Counted from the first letter of the stretch, positions 1 through 5,974 are shown. The stretch is 7,251 nucleotides of DNA from Candidatus Nitrotoga sp. CP45 (GCA_943329165.2 CALQCV020000091.1:1-7251), one strand, 5' to 3'. Notes: generated by a model from the letters alone, not told the origin. Translations and numbers: made by a program.

Positions 1-1794
1 AGTTCGAGAAAACCAGAAGCGGAAGTAATTGAAATTATCGAAAGACATAAAACAGAATTTGTTGGAGTTGTTGATATTCAAAAGAATTTCGGATTTGTAA
101 CGACAGCTAATGCTAAAATGTACACGGATATTTTTATTCCAAAAAATAAGTTAGCAGAAGCTGAACATGGAGATGTAGTATTAGTTAAACTAGAAGATTG
201 GCCGGCAAAAGCCGATTCTCCTTTTGGTTCTGTGATAAAAGTTCTTGGAAAACCTGGTGAACATAATACCGAAATTCACGCCATTCTAGCAGAATATGGT
301 TTACCTTATGATTTTCCAATTGAAGTGGAAGCTTATGCTAATAAATTAGACACTTCTATAACTCAAAAAGAAATTGATAAACGTCGCGACATGCGCAAAG
401 TACTCACGTTTACTATTGATCCGAAAGATGCTAAAGATTTTGATGATGCCTTGTCTTTCCAAGTTTTAGAAAACGGAAATTTTGAAATTGGCGTTCACAT
501 TGCTGACGTTTCGCATTATTTACAAGAAGGAACTATACTTGATGATGAAGCCTATAAACGAGCAACTTCGGTTTATTTAGTAGACAGAGTTGTACCAATG
601 TTGCCTGAAGTTTTATCTAATTTTGCTTGTTCACTCCGTCCTCATGAAGAAAAATATACTTTTTCAGCTATATTTCAATTGAATGCTAAAGCAGAAGTTT
701 TAGATTCTTGGTTTGGAAGAACAATCATTTATTCAGACCAGCGTTTTTCTTATGAAGAAGCACAAAGTATTATCGAAACGAAATCAGATATAATTCCATC
801 TGAGATTTCATTAACCGGTGCATCATATAAAGTTTCAAAAGAAATTGTAGCAGCGACCTTAAAACAAGATGAATTAGCTAAGATTCTTCGCAGAAAAAGA
901 ATGTCAGACGGTGCTATTTCTTTTGATAAAGTTGAAGTAAAATTTAATTTAGATGAAAATGCTGAACCAGTTGGTGTTTTCTTTAAAATTTCAAAAGATG
1001 CTAATCATTTGATAGAAGAATTTATGTTGTTGGCTAATAAAAAAGTCGCAGAGTTCATTGGGAAGCAAAAGAAAACATTTATCTACAGAATTCACGATGA
1101 ACCAAATGAAGACAAGTTAATCAATCTACAAACGGTAATTTCTAAGTTTGGTTATGCGATAAATATGAAATCCAAACAAGATATTTCAAAATCATTGAAT
1201 AAATTATTAAATGATGTGAACGGAAAGAAAGAACAGAATTTGGTTGATACCTTGACGATTCGAAGTATGAGTAAAGCTAAATATTCGACTGAAAATATTG
1301 GACATTATGGTTTGGCGTTCGATTATTACGGACATTTTACTTCGCCAATCAGAAGATATCCTGATGTGATGGCACACCGATTATTGCAATATTATTTAGA
1401 TGGAGGAAAATCGGTTGACGCAGATATTTACGAAGAAAAATGTGCGCATTCAAGCGATATGGAAGGTTTAGCAGCTCAAGCTGAAAGGGATTCGGTGAAA
1501 TACATGCAGGTAAAATATATGCAAGATCATAAAGATCAGGAGTTTCTTGGGGTTATTTCCGGAGTTACTGAATGGGGAATTTACGTTGAAATCATCGAAA
1601 ATAAATGTGAAGGAATGGTTAGAATCCGTGAAATAAAAGAAGATTATTATACGTTTGACGATAAGCAATATGCTTTGGTTGGTCAGGCAACTCAGAGTAT
1701 TTTACAGCTTGGAGATGAAGTTTTCGTGAAAGTAAAAAATGCCGATTTGGTTAAGAAACAATTAGATTTTAATTTCATTAGAAGAAATGTTTGA
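1..1794 (+). CDS. rnr: Ribonuclease R, 5' end missing (partial)
   Basis: 3'-to-5' exoribonuclease of the RNase II/RNB family, which degrades structured RNA and acts in mRNA, rRNA and tRNA quality control in the cytoplasm. The frame is open from base 1, so 597 residues are visible; full-length family members are usually over 700, so roughly the first 130 are outside the window. In order: the tail of the cold-shock/OB region (GVVDIQKNFGFV near bases 67-102, then DIFIP), the RNB catalytic domain with the signature IDPKDAKDFDDA (about bases 415-453; its clustered aspartates are the metal-binding catalytic residues), a second conserved stretch HFTSPIRRYPD near 1333-1365, and a C-terminal S1 domain (GVISGVTEWGIYVE, about 1549-1590). 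It ends soon after S1, without the long lysine-rich tail of the E. coli enzyme. No frameshift or missing catalytic residue is seen. The ATG at 118 is internal and not a start. Confidence 0.96.
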   Translation, partial: SSRKPEAEVIEIIERHKTEFVGVVDIQKNFGFVTTANAKMYTDIFIPKNKLAEAEHGDVVLVKLEDWPAKADSPFGSVIKVLGKPGEHNTEIHAILAEYGLPYDFPIEVEAYANKLDTSITQKEIDKRRDMRKVLTFTIDPKDAKDFDDALSFQVLENGNFEIGVHIADVSHYLQEGTILDDEAYKRATSVYLVDRVVPMLPEVLSNFACSLRPHEEKYTFSAIFQLNAKAEVLDSWFGRTIIYSDQRFSYEEAQSIIETKSDIIPSEISLTGASYKVSKEIVAATLKQDELAKILRRKRMSDGAISFDKVEVKFNLDENAEPVGVFFKISKDANHLIEEFMLLANKKVAEFIGKQKKTFIYRIHDEPNEDKLINLQTVISKFGYAINMKSKQDISKSLNKLLNDVNGKKEQNLVDTLTIRSMSKAKYSTENIGHYGLAFDYYGHFTSPIRRYPDVMAHRLLQYYLDGGKSVDADIYEEKCAHSSDMEGLAAQAERDSVKYMQVKYMQDHKDQEFLGVISGVTEWGIYVEIIENKCEGMVRIREIKEDYYTFDDKQYALVGQATQSILQLGDEVFVKVKNADLVKKQLDFNFIRRNV

Positions 1795-2522
1795 TATTAA
1801 GAGGAGAATGTCCAGTGGACATTCGGCATTTAGTTTATAATAGTAAGTATAATATTATAAAAAAAATAATTTATAGTTTATTAATAGTCAGTTCGATGGC
1901 TTTTGGTCAAAACGAAAAAAATGTAGGCGACTTCAACAAAGTAACTTCCTTTGATCGTATTGATGTTTTCCTTGTTTCAAGTGACCAAAACAAAGTGCAA
2001 CTAGATGGAAAAGGCGCAGACGAAGTAGAACTAGTCAATAAAAACGGCGAATTAAAAATTAGAATGCCATTGACTAAATTATTGGATGGCGATAATATTT
2101 CAGTAACGGTTTATTATAAGAAGATAACTGCGGTAGAAGCTAATGAAGGTTCCAGAATTGCTAGTGGCGATAAAATTAGTTCAGTTGTATTTGATGTTAT
2201 TGCTAAAGAAGGTTCTGAAATAAAGTTGATTTTAAATGTCGAAAAATTGAATGTTAGAACAGCAAACGGCTCAAAGGTTTTACTAGAAGGAACTGCTGAT
2301 ATTCAAGATGTTTTAGTCAATTCGGGCGGAATTTATGAAGCGGAAAAATTAGAATCACAAATAACTACTGTTTCTTGCAATGCTGGTGGCGAAGCAGCTG
2401 TATTTGCAACAAATAGTGTTGATGCTAAAGTCAGAGCTGGTGGCGAGATTACTATTTTTGGGAAGCCAAAACAAATCAACAAAAAGATTATAGCTGGCGG
2501 ATCAATAGAACAGGCAAAATAG
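1791..2522 (+). CDS. Secreted head-GIN domain (DUF2807) protein; start uncertain
   Basis: Probably an exported protein of the head-GIN/DUF2807 family, a beta-rich repeat fold common in Bacteroidota whose role is not firmly known. Numbered from the TTG at 1791: a signal peptide with lysines 24-25, hydrophobic core 26-37 and a likely cleavage site AFG|Q at 39/40; then the GIN domain from about 47 to 240. Repeated turns of the type EGSRI, EGSEI, NGSKV, SGGIY, AGGEA, AGGEI and AGGSI suggest stacked beta strands. There is no ATG before the signal peptide. TTG 1791 overlaps the rnr stop by four bases; GTG 1815 follows AGGAGA (1802-1807) but sits in the middle of a palindrome; a rare ATT/ATA start at 1854/1857 would give a typical short signal peptide beginning just before KKII. 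The first 20 or so residues from TTG are therefore doubtful. The overlap suggests transcription with rnr. Confidence 0.85.
   Translation: MILRGECPVDIRHLVYNSKYNIIKKIIYSLLIVSSMAFGQNEKNVGDFNKVTSFDRIDVFLVSSDQNKVQLDGKGADEVELVNKNGELKIRMPLTKLLDGDNISVTVYYKKITAVEANEGSRIASGDKISSVVFDVIAKEGSEIKLILNVEKLNVRTANGSKVLLEGTADIQDVLVNSGGIYEAEKLESQITTVSCNAGGEAAVFATNSVDAKVRAGGEITIFGKPKQINKKIIAGGSIEQAK
1806..1824. repeat. Perfect 9+1+9 palindrome at the rnr/GIN junction
   Basis: GAATGTCCA-G-TGGACATTC is a perfect inverted repeat with one central base, starting 12 bases after the rnr stop. If the downstream gene starts at TTG 1791 it would be read as the odd peptide ECPVDI ahead of the signal peptide, which argues that it is an intergenic repeat rather than true coding sequence. 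There is no T-run after it, so it does not look like a terminator. It could also be a protein-binding site. Confidence 0.7.
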
Positions 2523-2578
2523 ATTTAATTTTACATTCTGAATTTAAAATTCTAAATTGCAGAGTCAAAATTTTAACA

Positions 2579-3274
2579 ATGATTTTACTTCAAGATATTT
2601 TATCTGCCATTCCGCTTGGTTTCTTTCTAAGTTTTATGATTGGACCAGTATTCTTTGTTTTACTCGAAACTAGTGTTGTTAAAGGATTTAGAGCTGCAAT
2701 TGTTTTTGATGCAGGTGTGGTTTTAGCAGATATTGTCTTTATTACTATTGCTTTTTTTAGTAGTTATCGGTTAATTCAAAGTATTAAAGATGATCCGGCG
2801 CTGTTTATTTTCGGTGGATTAGTAATGTTGACTTATGGTATTATTTCTTTTGTGAATAACAGAAAGGAAGCTAGAAAAATTAACATTGACGAAATTGACC
2901 CAAAGGAGTTGGCTAAAACCAATTATCTTTCTTTGTTCATCAAAGGATTTTTCTTGAATTTCATCAATATTGGTGTACTCGGATTTTGGTTAGCAATTCT
3001 AATAACTATTGGTCCGCAATTGGAATTAAAAACATCCAGAATGTTAACTTTTTTCTCCACATTAATTGTTACTTATTTCATAACTGATATCTTCAAAATA
3101 CTTTTAGCCAAACAATTACGGAAGCAACTCAATCCAAAAAATATTCTTTTAATAAAAAAAATTATTAGCATTGTTTTAATTGTTTCAGGTGTATTTCTGC
3201 TTAGTCAAGGCTGGTTTCCCAAAGAGCAAAAAATCGTTAATAAGGCTTTTGAAAAGTTGGAGCACGAACAATAA
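2579..3274 (+). CDS. LysE-family amino-acid/metabolite exporter
   Basis: Inner-membrane protein of the LysE/RhtB translocator superfamily, whose members export amino acids or related small molecules; the substrate cannot be told from sequence. The 231-residue length is about normal. Six hydrophobic segments are seen at about 7-30, 39-61, 74-93, 118-144, 154-176 and 189-210. The first contains the family-type IGPVFFVLL, followed by KGFRAA and FDAGVVLAD before and within segment two, which is the typical N-terminal signature. A charged loop at about 94-116 separates the two halves. The ATG at 2579 directly precedes the first helix and has an A-rich leader (ttttaaca) instead of a Shine-Dalgarno site. 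It lies 56 bases after the GIN gene on the same strand with no terminator between them, so cotranscription is likely. A two-way terminator follows immediately. Confidence 0.9.
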   Translation: MILLQDILSAIPLGFFLSFMIGPVFFVLLETSVVKGFRAAIVFDAGVVLADIVFITIAFFSSYRLIQSIKDDPALFIFGGLVMLTYGIISFVNNRKEARKINIDEIDPKELAKTNYLSLFIKGFFLNFINIGVLGFWLAILITIGPQLELKTSRMLTFFSTLIVTYFITDIFKILLAKQLRKQLNPKNILLIKKIISIVLIVSGVFLLSQGWFPKEQKIVNKAFEKLEHEQ

Positions 3275-3304
3275 AAAAGAGCTACTATTTCTAGTAACTC
3301 TTTT
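3275..3304. terminator. Two-way terminator between the LysE gene and the tRNA-Cys array
   Basis: Stem 3279-3287 (GAGCTACTA) pairs with 3292-3300 (TAGTAACTC) around a four-base loop, flanked by A4 and T4 that can extend the stem. Read on the minus strand the one imperfect pair becomes a G-U wobble, the loop is GAAA and a run of six T follows, so it is stronger in that direction. It would end the LysE transcript and any readthrough from the tRNA array. Confidence 0.8.
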
Positions 3305-3305
3305 G

Positions 3306-3355
3306 AGGCATCGTCCGTCCCGAGCAGTCGGGAGAATCGAGTAGACGGTTTTGCA
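3306..3355 (-). pseudogene. tRNA-Cys 3'-half remnant, copy 1 (distal)
   Basis: On the minus strand this begins at the anticodon loop (TGCAAAACCGT), keeps the variable region CTAC, and ends with CGGACGATGCC-T as the intact gene does. The acceptor 5' strand, D arm and 5' side of the anticodon stem are missing. The T-loop bases GAATC are replaced by a 16-base palindrome (3318-3333), and one T-stem base is lost and another changed compared with copy 2. It cannot fold as a tRNA. Confidence 0.85.
3318..3333. repeat. Palindrome replacing the T-loop in tRNA-Cys remnant 1
   Basis: TCCCGA-GCAG-TCGGGA is a perfect six-pair stem with a four-base loop. The bases on each side are recognisable tRNA-Cys T-arm sequence, so it reads as an insertion or replacement at the T-loop. 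Confidence 0.75.
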
Positions 3356-3390
3356 ATAACTTTAATTAATTTTTTCTAAAAATTTACCAT

Positions 3391-3416
3391 AAAAAAACCT
3401 CTCACTTGGAGAGGTT
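3391..3416 (-). terminator. Duplicated tRNA-Cys terminator (after remnant 2)
   Basis: Read on the minus strand: AACCTCTC, five-base loop, GAGAGGTT, then a T-run (A-run 3391-3397 on the plus strand). It is identical to the terminator at 3513-3538, 122 bases away. Confidence 0.85.
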
Positions 3417-3426
3417 CTAATTTCAG

Positions 3427-3477
3427 AGGCATCGTCCGTCCAGAAGAGTCGGGAGAACCGGAGTAGACGGTTTTGCA
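3427..3477 (-). pseudogene. tRNA-Cys 3'-half remnant, copy 2 (proximal)
   Basis: As in copy 1, it starts at the anticodon loop and runs to the 3' end, with no 5' half. Its T-stem flanks match the intact gene exactly (CTACTCCGGTTC on one side and CGGACGATGCC on the other), with 16 bases in place of GAATC between them. This match makes its origin from tRNA-Cys clear. Confidence 0.87.
3439..3454. repeat. Decayed palindrome in the T-loop of tRNA-Cys remnant 2
   Basis: TCCAGAAGAGTCGGGA occupies the same place as the perfect palindrome in copy 1 and differs by three substitutions. One of them breaks the inverted symmetry, so this looks like a mutated version of the same element. Confidence 0.65.
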
Positions 3478-3512
3478 ATAACTTTAATTAATTTTTTCTA
3501 AAAATTTACCAT

Positions 3513-3538
3513 AAAAAAACCTCTCACTTGGAGAGGTT
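3513..3538 (-). terminator. Intrinsic terminator of tRNA-Cys
   Basis: On the minus strand it lies about 11 bases after the tRNA discriminator: stem AACCTCTC / GAGAGGTT (3531-3538 with 3518-3525), loop CAAGT, then a run of seven T (3513-3519 on the plus strand). Standard placement for a single tRNA gene. Confidence 0.88.
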
Positions 3539-3548
3539 CTAATTTCAG

Positions 3549-3619
3549 AGGCATCGTCCGGATTCGAACCGGAGTAGACGGTTTTGCAGACCGGTGCCTA
3601 GCCGCTCGGCCACGATGCC
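3549..3619 (-). tRNA. tRNA-Cys (anticodon GCA)
   Basis: A 71-base cloverleaf including the discriminator. Acceptor stem GGCATCG/CGATGCC (3613-3619 with 3550-3556); D arm with GCC/GGC; anticodon loop CTGCAAA giving anticodon GCA; four-base variable region; T arm TCCGG-TTCGAAT-CCGGA. The discriminator is U, the main identity base for cysteinyl-tRNA synthetase. The first anticodon-stem pair is C-U, a mismatch where E. coli tRNA-Cys has G-U; the other four pairs are sound. The CCA end is not encoded (CTG follows), as is common in this phylum. It has its own promoter and terminator, so it is probably transcribed alone. The two remnants downstream derive from this gene. Confidence 0.96.
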
Positions 3620-3628
3620 ATAGGACGG

Positions 3629-3658
3629 CAAATATATAAAACAATTGATAATTAACAA
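3629..3658 (-). promoter_or_regulatory. Bacteroidota-type promoter of tRNA-Cys
   Basis: On the minus strand TATATTTG (3629-3636) matches the -7 consensus TAnnTTTG exactly, and TTG (3656-3658) stands 19 bases upstream as the -33 element. Start of transcription would be about 3621-3623, two to four bases before the mature tRNA 5' end, implying a very short leader. Confidence 0.85.
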
Positions 3659-3712
3659 TTGATAATTGATAATTTTTAGAATTCGTAATTCGTAATTTAA
3701 AATTCGTAATTC
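3642..3712. repeat. Short AT-rich repeats between tRNA-Cys and folB
   Basis: Two simple repeat blocks: near-tandem copies of caattgataatt (3642-3674), then three copies of aattcgtaatt-like units (3679-3712). The first block overlaps the -33 end of the tRNA promoter, and the second reaches the folB stop. They look like low-complexity intergenic repeats; no terminator for folB is recognisable here. Confidence 0.6.
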
Positions 3713-3714
3713 TT

Positions 3715-4074
3715 TTAACTACGGTATTCTTCCATTTCAATGGTAACAGCTTCAACATCTCCACCAATTGGTGGATTAAGTTTTGAAACGGCTAAAAGAA
3801 TTCTGGAAACCGAAGGGATTTCACTAAAAATTCTAGTTATGATTCGGTTTGCGACATGCTCCAATAATTTGGACCGAATCCCCATTTCTTCGACAACAAT
3901 TTTGTTTAAAAGCACATAATCAACTGTATCATTAAGTTCATCAGTAACAGATGATTTTCTTAAATCGGTTTTAATTTCTAAATCAACACGATAATCCGAA
4001 CCAATTTTAGCCTCTTCTTCTAAGCAACCGTGAAAAGAAAAGGTTCTGATATTTTGAAGTTTAATGGTACCCAT
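3715..4074 (-). CDS. folB: Dihydroneopterin aldolase
   Basis: Cytoplasmic enzyme of folate biosynthesis that converts 7,8-dihydroneopterin to 6-hydroxymethyl-7,8-dihydropterin and glycolaldehyde. At 119 residues it has the usual family length. Conserved segments: FHGCLEEEAKIG (14-25), TDELNDTVDY (44-53), LLEHVANRI (70-78) and SKLNPPIGG (97-105). By alignment from memory with the Staphylococcus aureus enzyme, E21, Y53, E72 and K98 match its active-site and pterin-binding residues E22, Y54, E74 and K100. The ATG at 4074 places the first strand (GTIKLQNIRTFSFHG) just as in homologs. It stands alone on the minus strand, divergent from glnS and upstream of tRNA-Cys, so it is not in a folate operon here. 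No clear TAnnTTTG promoter is seen upstream. Confidence 0.94.
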   Translation of the reverse strand: MGTIKLQNIRTFSFHGCLEEEAKIGSDYRVDLEIKTDLRKSSVTDELNDTVDYVLLNKIVVEEMGIRSKLLEHVANRIITRIFSEIPSVSRILLAVSKLNPPIGGDVEAVTIEMEEYRS

Positions 4075-4084
4075 ATTTGTGGAT

Positions 4085-4178
4085 TTGGTTATTCGATTAT
4101 TCGATAAAAGTACTAAATATTTGTATTTCTACCTCTAAAATGTCAAATAACCAAATTAACGAATAACCAAATAACCAA
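4085..4178. repeat. Imperfect inverted repeat in the folB-glnS intergenic region
   Basis: The arm 4085-4103 (TTGGTTATTCGATTATTCG) is complementary at 17 of 19 positions to 4160-4178 (CGAATAACCAAATAACCAA). The right arm is itself built from repeats of aataaccaa, with another copy at 4145-4154. The arms surround both gene starts' upstream DNA, so this may be a repeat element or a shared regulatory region. Confidence 0.6.
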
Positions 4179-4187
4179 CAAATTTGA

Positions 4188-4195
4188 TAACTTTG
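4188..4195 (+). promoter_or_regulatory. Possible glnS -7 promoter element
   Basis: TAACTTTG fits TAnnTTTG and would start transcription near 4201, giving a leader of about a dozen bases before the ATG at 4214. There is no TTG at the matching -33 position, so this is tentative. Confidence 0.4.
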
Positions 4196-4213
4196 TCGCT
4201 CAAAATTTTGAAT

Positions 4214-5923
4214 ATGTCAACAGAGGAGAAGTCGCTTAATTTTATTGAACAAATTATCGAAGAGGATTTGAAAAAAGGTTTGTCTAACGACAAATTACGT
4301 TTTCGTTTTCCGCCTGAGCCAAACGGTTATTTACACGTGGGTCATGCAAGTGCGATTTGTTTAAACTTTGGATTAGGAATAGATTATCAGGCGCCGGTAA
4401 ACTTGCGTTTTGATGATACGAATCCGGCGAAAGAAGAGCAGGAATATGTGGACGCTATCAAAAAAGATATCGAATGGCTAGGATTTCAATGGTCTGAGGA
4501 ACGATATGCTTCCGATTATTTTCAGCAATTATACGACTGGGCAGTTGAATTTATCCAAAAAGGAAAAGCTTATGTTGATAGCCAATCTTCGGAAGACATG
4601 GCAATTCAGAAAGGAACACCAACTACTGCAGGAACCGATTCACCCTACAGGAACCGATCTGTTGAAGAAAATTTAGATTTGTTTGTTAGAATGAAAAAAG
4701 GGGAATTTCCTAACGGAACTCATATTCTTCGTGCCAAAATAAGCATGGGCGCCAACAATATGTTGATGCGTGATCCAATTATGTACCGAATTTTACATTC
4801 TCATCATCACAGAACAGGAAACGACTGGTGTATTTATCCAATGTATGACTGGGCGCATGGCGAAAGTGATTATTTGGAGCAAATTTCACATTCATTTTGT
4901 ACCCTAGAATTCTTGCCCCACAGAGAATTATACGATTGGTTTTTAGACCAGGTTTACCCTGAATCAAGTTCAGGGTCAAATAACTTAACCAAAGTACGTC
5001 CGAAGCAAAGAGAATTTGCTCGTAGAAATTTGTCACATACGGTTGTTTCCAAAAGGAAACTGCTGCAATTAGTAGAAGAAAAGCATGTTACTTCTTGGGA
5101 TGATCCTAGAATGAGCACCATTTCCGGAATGCGTCGTCGCGGATATCCGCCAATGGCGATTCGGAATTTTGCGAATACTATCGGAATTGCTAAACGTGAA
5201 AATCTGATTGATGTTTCACTTTTGGAATTCTGCGTTAGAGATATTTTGAATAAAACAGCTCCAAGAGTTATGGCTGTTTTAAATCCGGTGAAGTTGGTCA
5301 TTACAAATTATCCCGAAGGAAAAGAAGAAGTTTTAGATGCTGAAAACAGTCAGGAAGACGAAAACTTAGGCTTTAGAAAAGTTCCTTTTTCAAAAGAATT
5401 ATATATAGAAAGAGAAGATTTTCAGGAAGAAGCAAATAAGAAGTTTTTCAGATTGACATTAGGAACAGAAGTTCGTTTAAAAAATGCCTATATCATTAAA
5501 GGGGAAACCGTTGTTAAAGATGCGGCCGGAAACATAACCGAAATACATTGTACTTATGATGAAGATTCTAGAAGTGGAAGCGGAACAGAAGCTTCTCAAA
5601 GAAAGGTAAAAGGAACGATTCATTGGGTTTCCATCAATCACGCGATTGAAGCAGAAATTCGTATTTACGACCGTTTGTTTACACATGAAAATCCGGATGG
5701 TGACAAAGAGGTTGATTTTAAAGAATACATCAATCCAAATTCGTTGGAAGTTATTACAGGATATTTGGAACCAAGTTTAGCAACAGCTAAAAATGGAGAG
5801 CGGTTCCAATTTCAACGTTTAGGATATTATTGCGTTGATAAAGATTCTTCTCAAGAAAAATTGGTTTTTAATAAAACGGTTGGCTTAAGAGATACTTGGG
5901 CAAAAGTAGAAAGTAAAGAATAA
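4214..5923 (+). CDS. glnS: Glutaminyl-tRNA synthetase
   Basis: Class I aminoacyl-tRNA synthetase that charges tRNA-Gln with glutamine, using ATP. Residues from the ATG at 4214 (569 aa; the E. coli enzyme has 554): PPEPNGYLHVGHA at 33-45 with the HIGH-type motif HVGH (41-44); RFDDTNP (65-71); YPMYDWAHGESD (208-219) and HSFCTLEF (226-233) in the catalytic domain; the KMSKS-type loop VVSKR at 277-281; WDDPRMSTISGMRRRGY (295-311); then the two-part beta-barrel anticodon-binding region from about 350 to the end. Starting at this ATG fits the family; a TTG 30 bases upstream would overlap the likely promoter. Unusual: residues 248-258 (YPESSSGSNNL) are largely encoded by a palindrome and look like an insertion between EFLPHRELYDWFLDQ and VRPKQREF. 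The reading frame is kept and both motifs are intact, so the enzyme is probably functional. Confidence 0.96.
   Translation: MSTEEKSLNFIEQIIEEDLKKGLSNDKLRFRFPPEPNGYLHVGHASAICLNFGLGIDYQAPVNLRFDDTNPAKEEQEYVDAIKKDIEWLGFQWSEERYASDYFQQLYDWAVEFIQKGKAYVDSQSSEDMAIQKGTPTTAGTDSPYRNRSVEENLDLFVRMKKGEFPNGTHILRAKISMGANNMLMRDPIMYRILHSHHHRTGNDWCIYPMYDWAHGESDYLEQISHSFCTLEFLPHRELYDWFLDQVYPESSSGSNNLTKVRPKQREFARRNLSHTVVSKRKLLQLVEEKHVTSWDDPRMSTISGMRRRGYPPMAIRNFANTIGIAKRENLIDVSLLEFCVRDILNKTAPRVMAVLNPVKLVITNYPEGKEEVLDAENSQEDENLGFRKVPFSKELYIEREDFQEEANKKFFRLTLGTEVRLKNAYIIKGETVVKDAAGNITEIHCTYDEDSRSGSGTEASQRKVKGTIHWVSINHAIEAEIRIYDRLFTHENPDGDKEVDFKEYINPNSLEVITGYLEPSLATAKNGERFQFQRLGYYCVDKDSSQEKLVFNKTVGLRDTWAKVESKE
4956..4976. 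repeat. Palindrome embedded in frame within glnS
   Basis: ACCCTGAA (4956-4963) and TTCAGGGT (4969-4976) are perfect inverted arms around TCAAG; a T-G wobble can extend the stem by one pair. It encodes most of YPESSSGS at a place where the E. coli enzyme goes almost directly from LYDWVLDNI to the conserved HPRQYEF. This resembles palindromic repeat elements known to insert into genes in some bacteria, for example Rickettsia palindromic elements; membership in any named family is not shown. Confidence 0.72.
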
Positions 5924-5926
5924 TTT

Positions 5927-5952
5927 ACTTCGTCAGTTCGCTGCGCTCGTGT
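5927..5952. repeat. GC-rich patch after glnS, probable dispersed repeat
   Basis: The stretch around cagttcgctgcgctcgtg is much richer in GC than the surrounding AT-rich DNA and lies directly after the glnS stop. It includes CGC-T-GCG symmetry but forms no convincing terminator. I read it as a short repetitive element, from its composition and general resemblance to such elements in Bacteroidota. Confidence 0.35.
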
Positions 5953-5974
5953 TAAAATAAATTTCATCAATAGA

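Larger units (their letters stand above)
3305..3547 (-). repeat. Two tandem units (121 and 122 bp) derived from the tRNA-Cys 3' half plus its terminator
   Basis: Unit 1 is 3305-3425 and unit 2 is 3426-3547; the intact tRNA-Cys follows in register. Each unit, read on the minus strand, is an AT-rich spacer, a tRNA-Cys fragment from the anticodon loop to the 3' end, then in one unit the hairpin terminator also found after the intact tRNA. Spacer and terminator are identical between the units (for example 3355-3425 against 3477-3547). All differences, about four substitutions and one indel, fall in the T-arm region. This fills most of the 440-base gap between the LysE gene and folB. Confidence 0.88.

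Noticed and set aside
3305..3547. Tandem units as a CRISPR array or as extra tRNA genes
   Set aside because: There are only two units of about 121 bp, made of tRNA fragment and terminator, with no short repeat/spacer pattern; both fragments lack the 5' half of the tRNA and have a disrupted T-loop.
3498..3767. Minus-strand open frame of 89 codons
   Set aside because: It reads through the intact tRNA-Cys gene, its promoter and the AT-rich repeats; the peptide has no family features.
4184..4213. Upstream TTG start for glnS, ten codons before the ATG
   Set aside because: It overlaps the candidate promoter, and the ATG at 4214 gives the usual N-terminus for the family.
4779..5301. Minus-strand open frames inside glnS (also 5477-5686), and one inside rnr at 1468-1668
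   Set aside because: They are antisense to clearly conserved coding sequence, lack recognisable domains, and have the composition expected of shadow frames.
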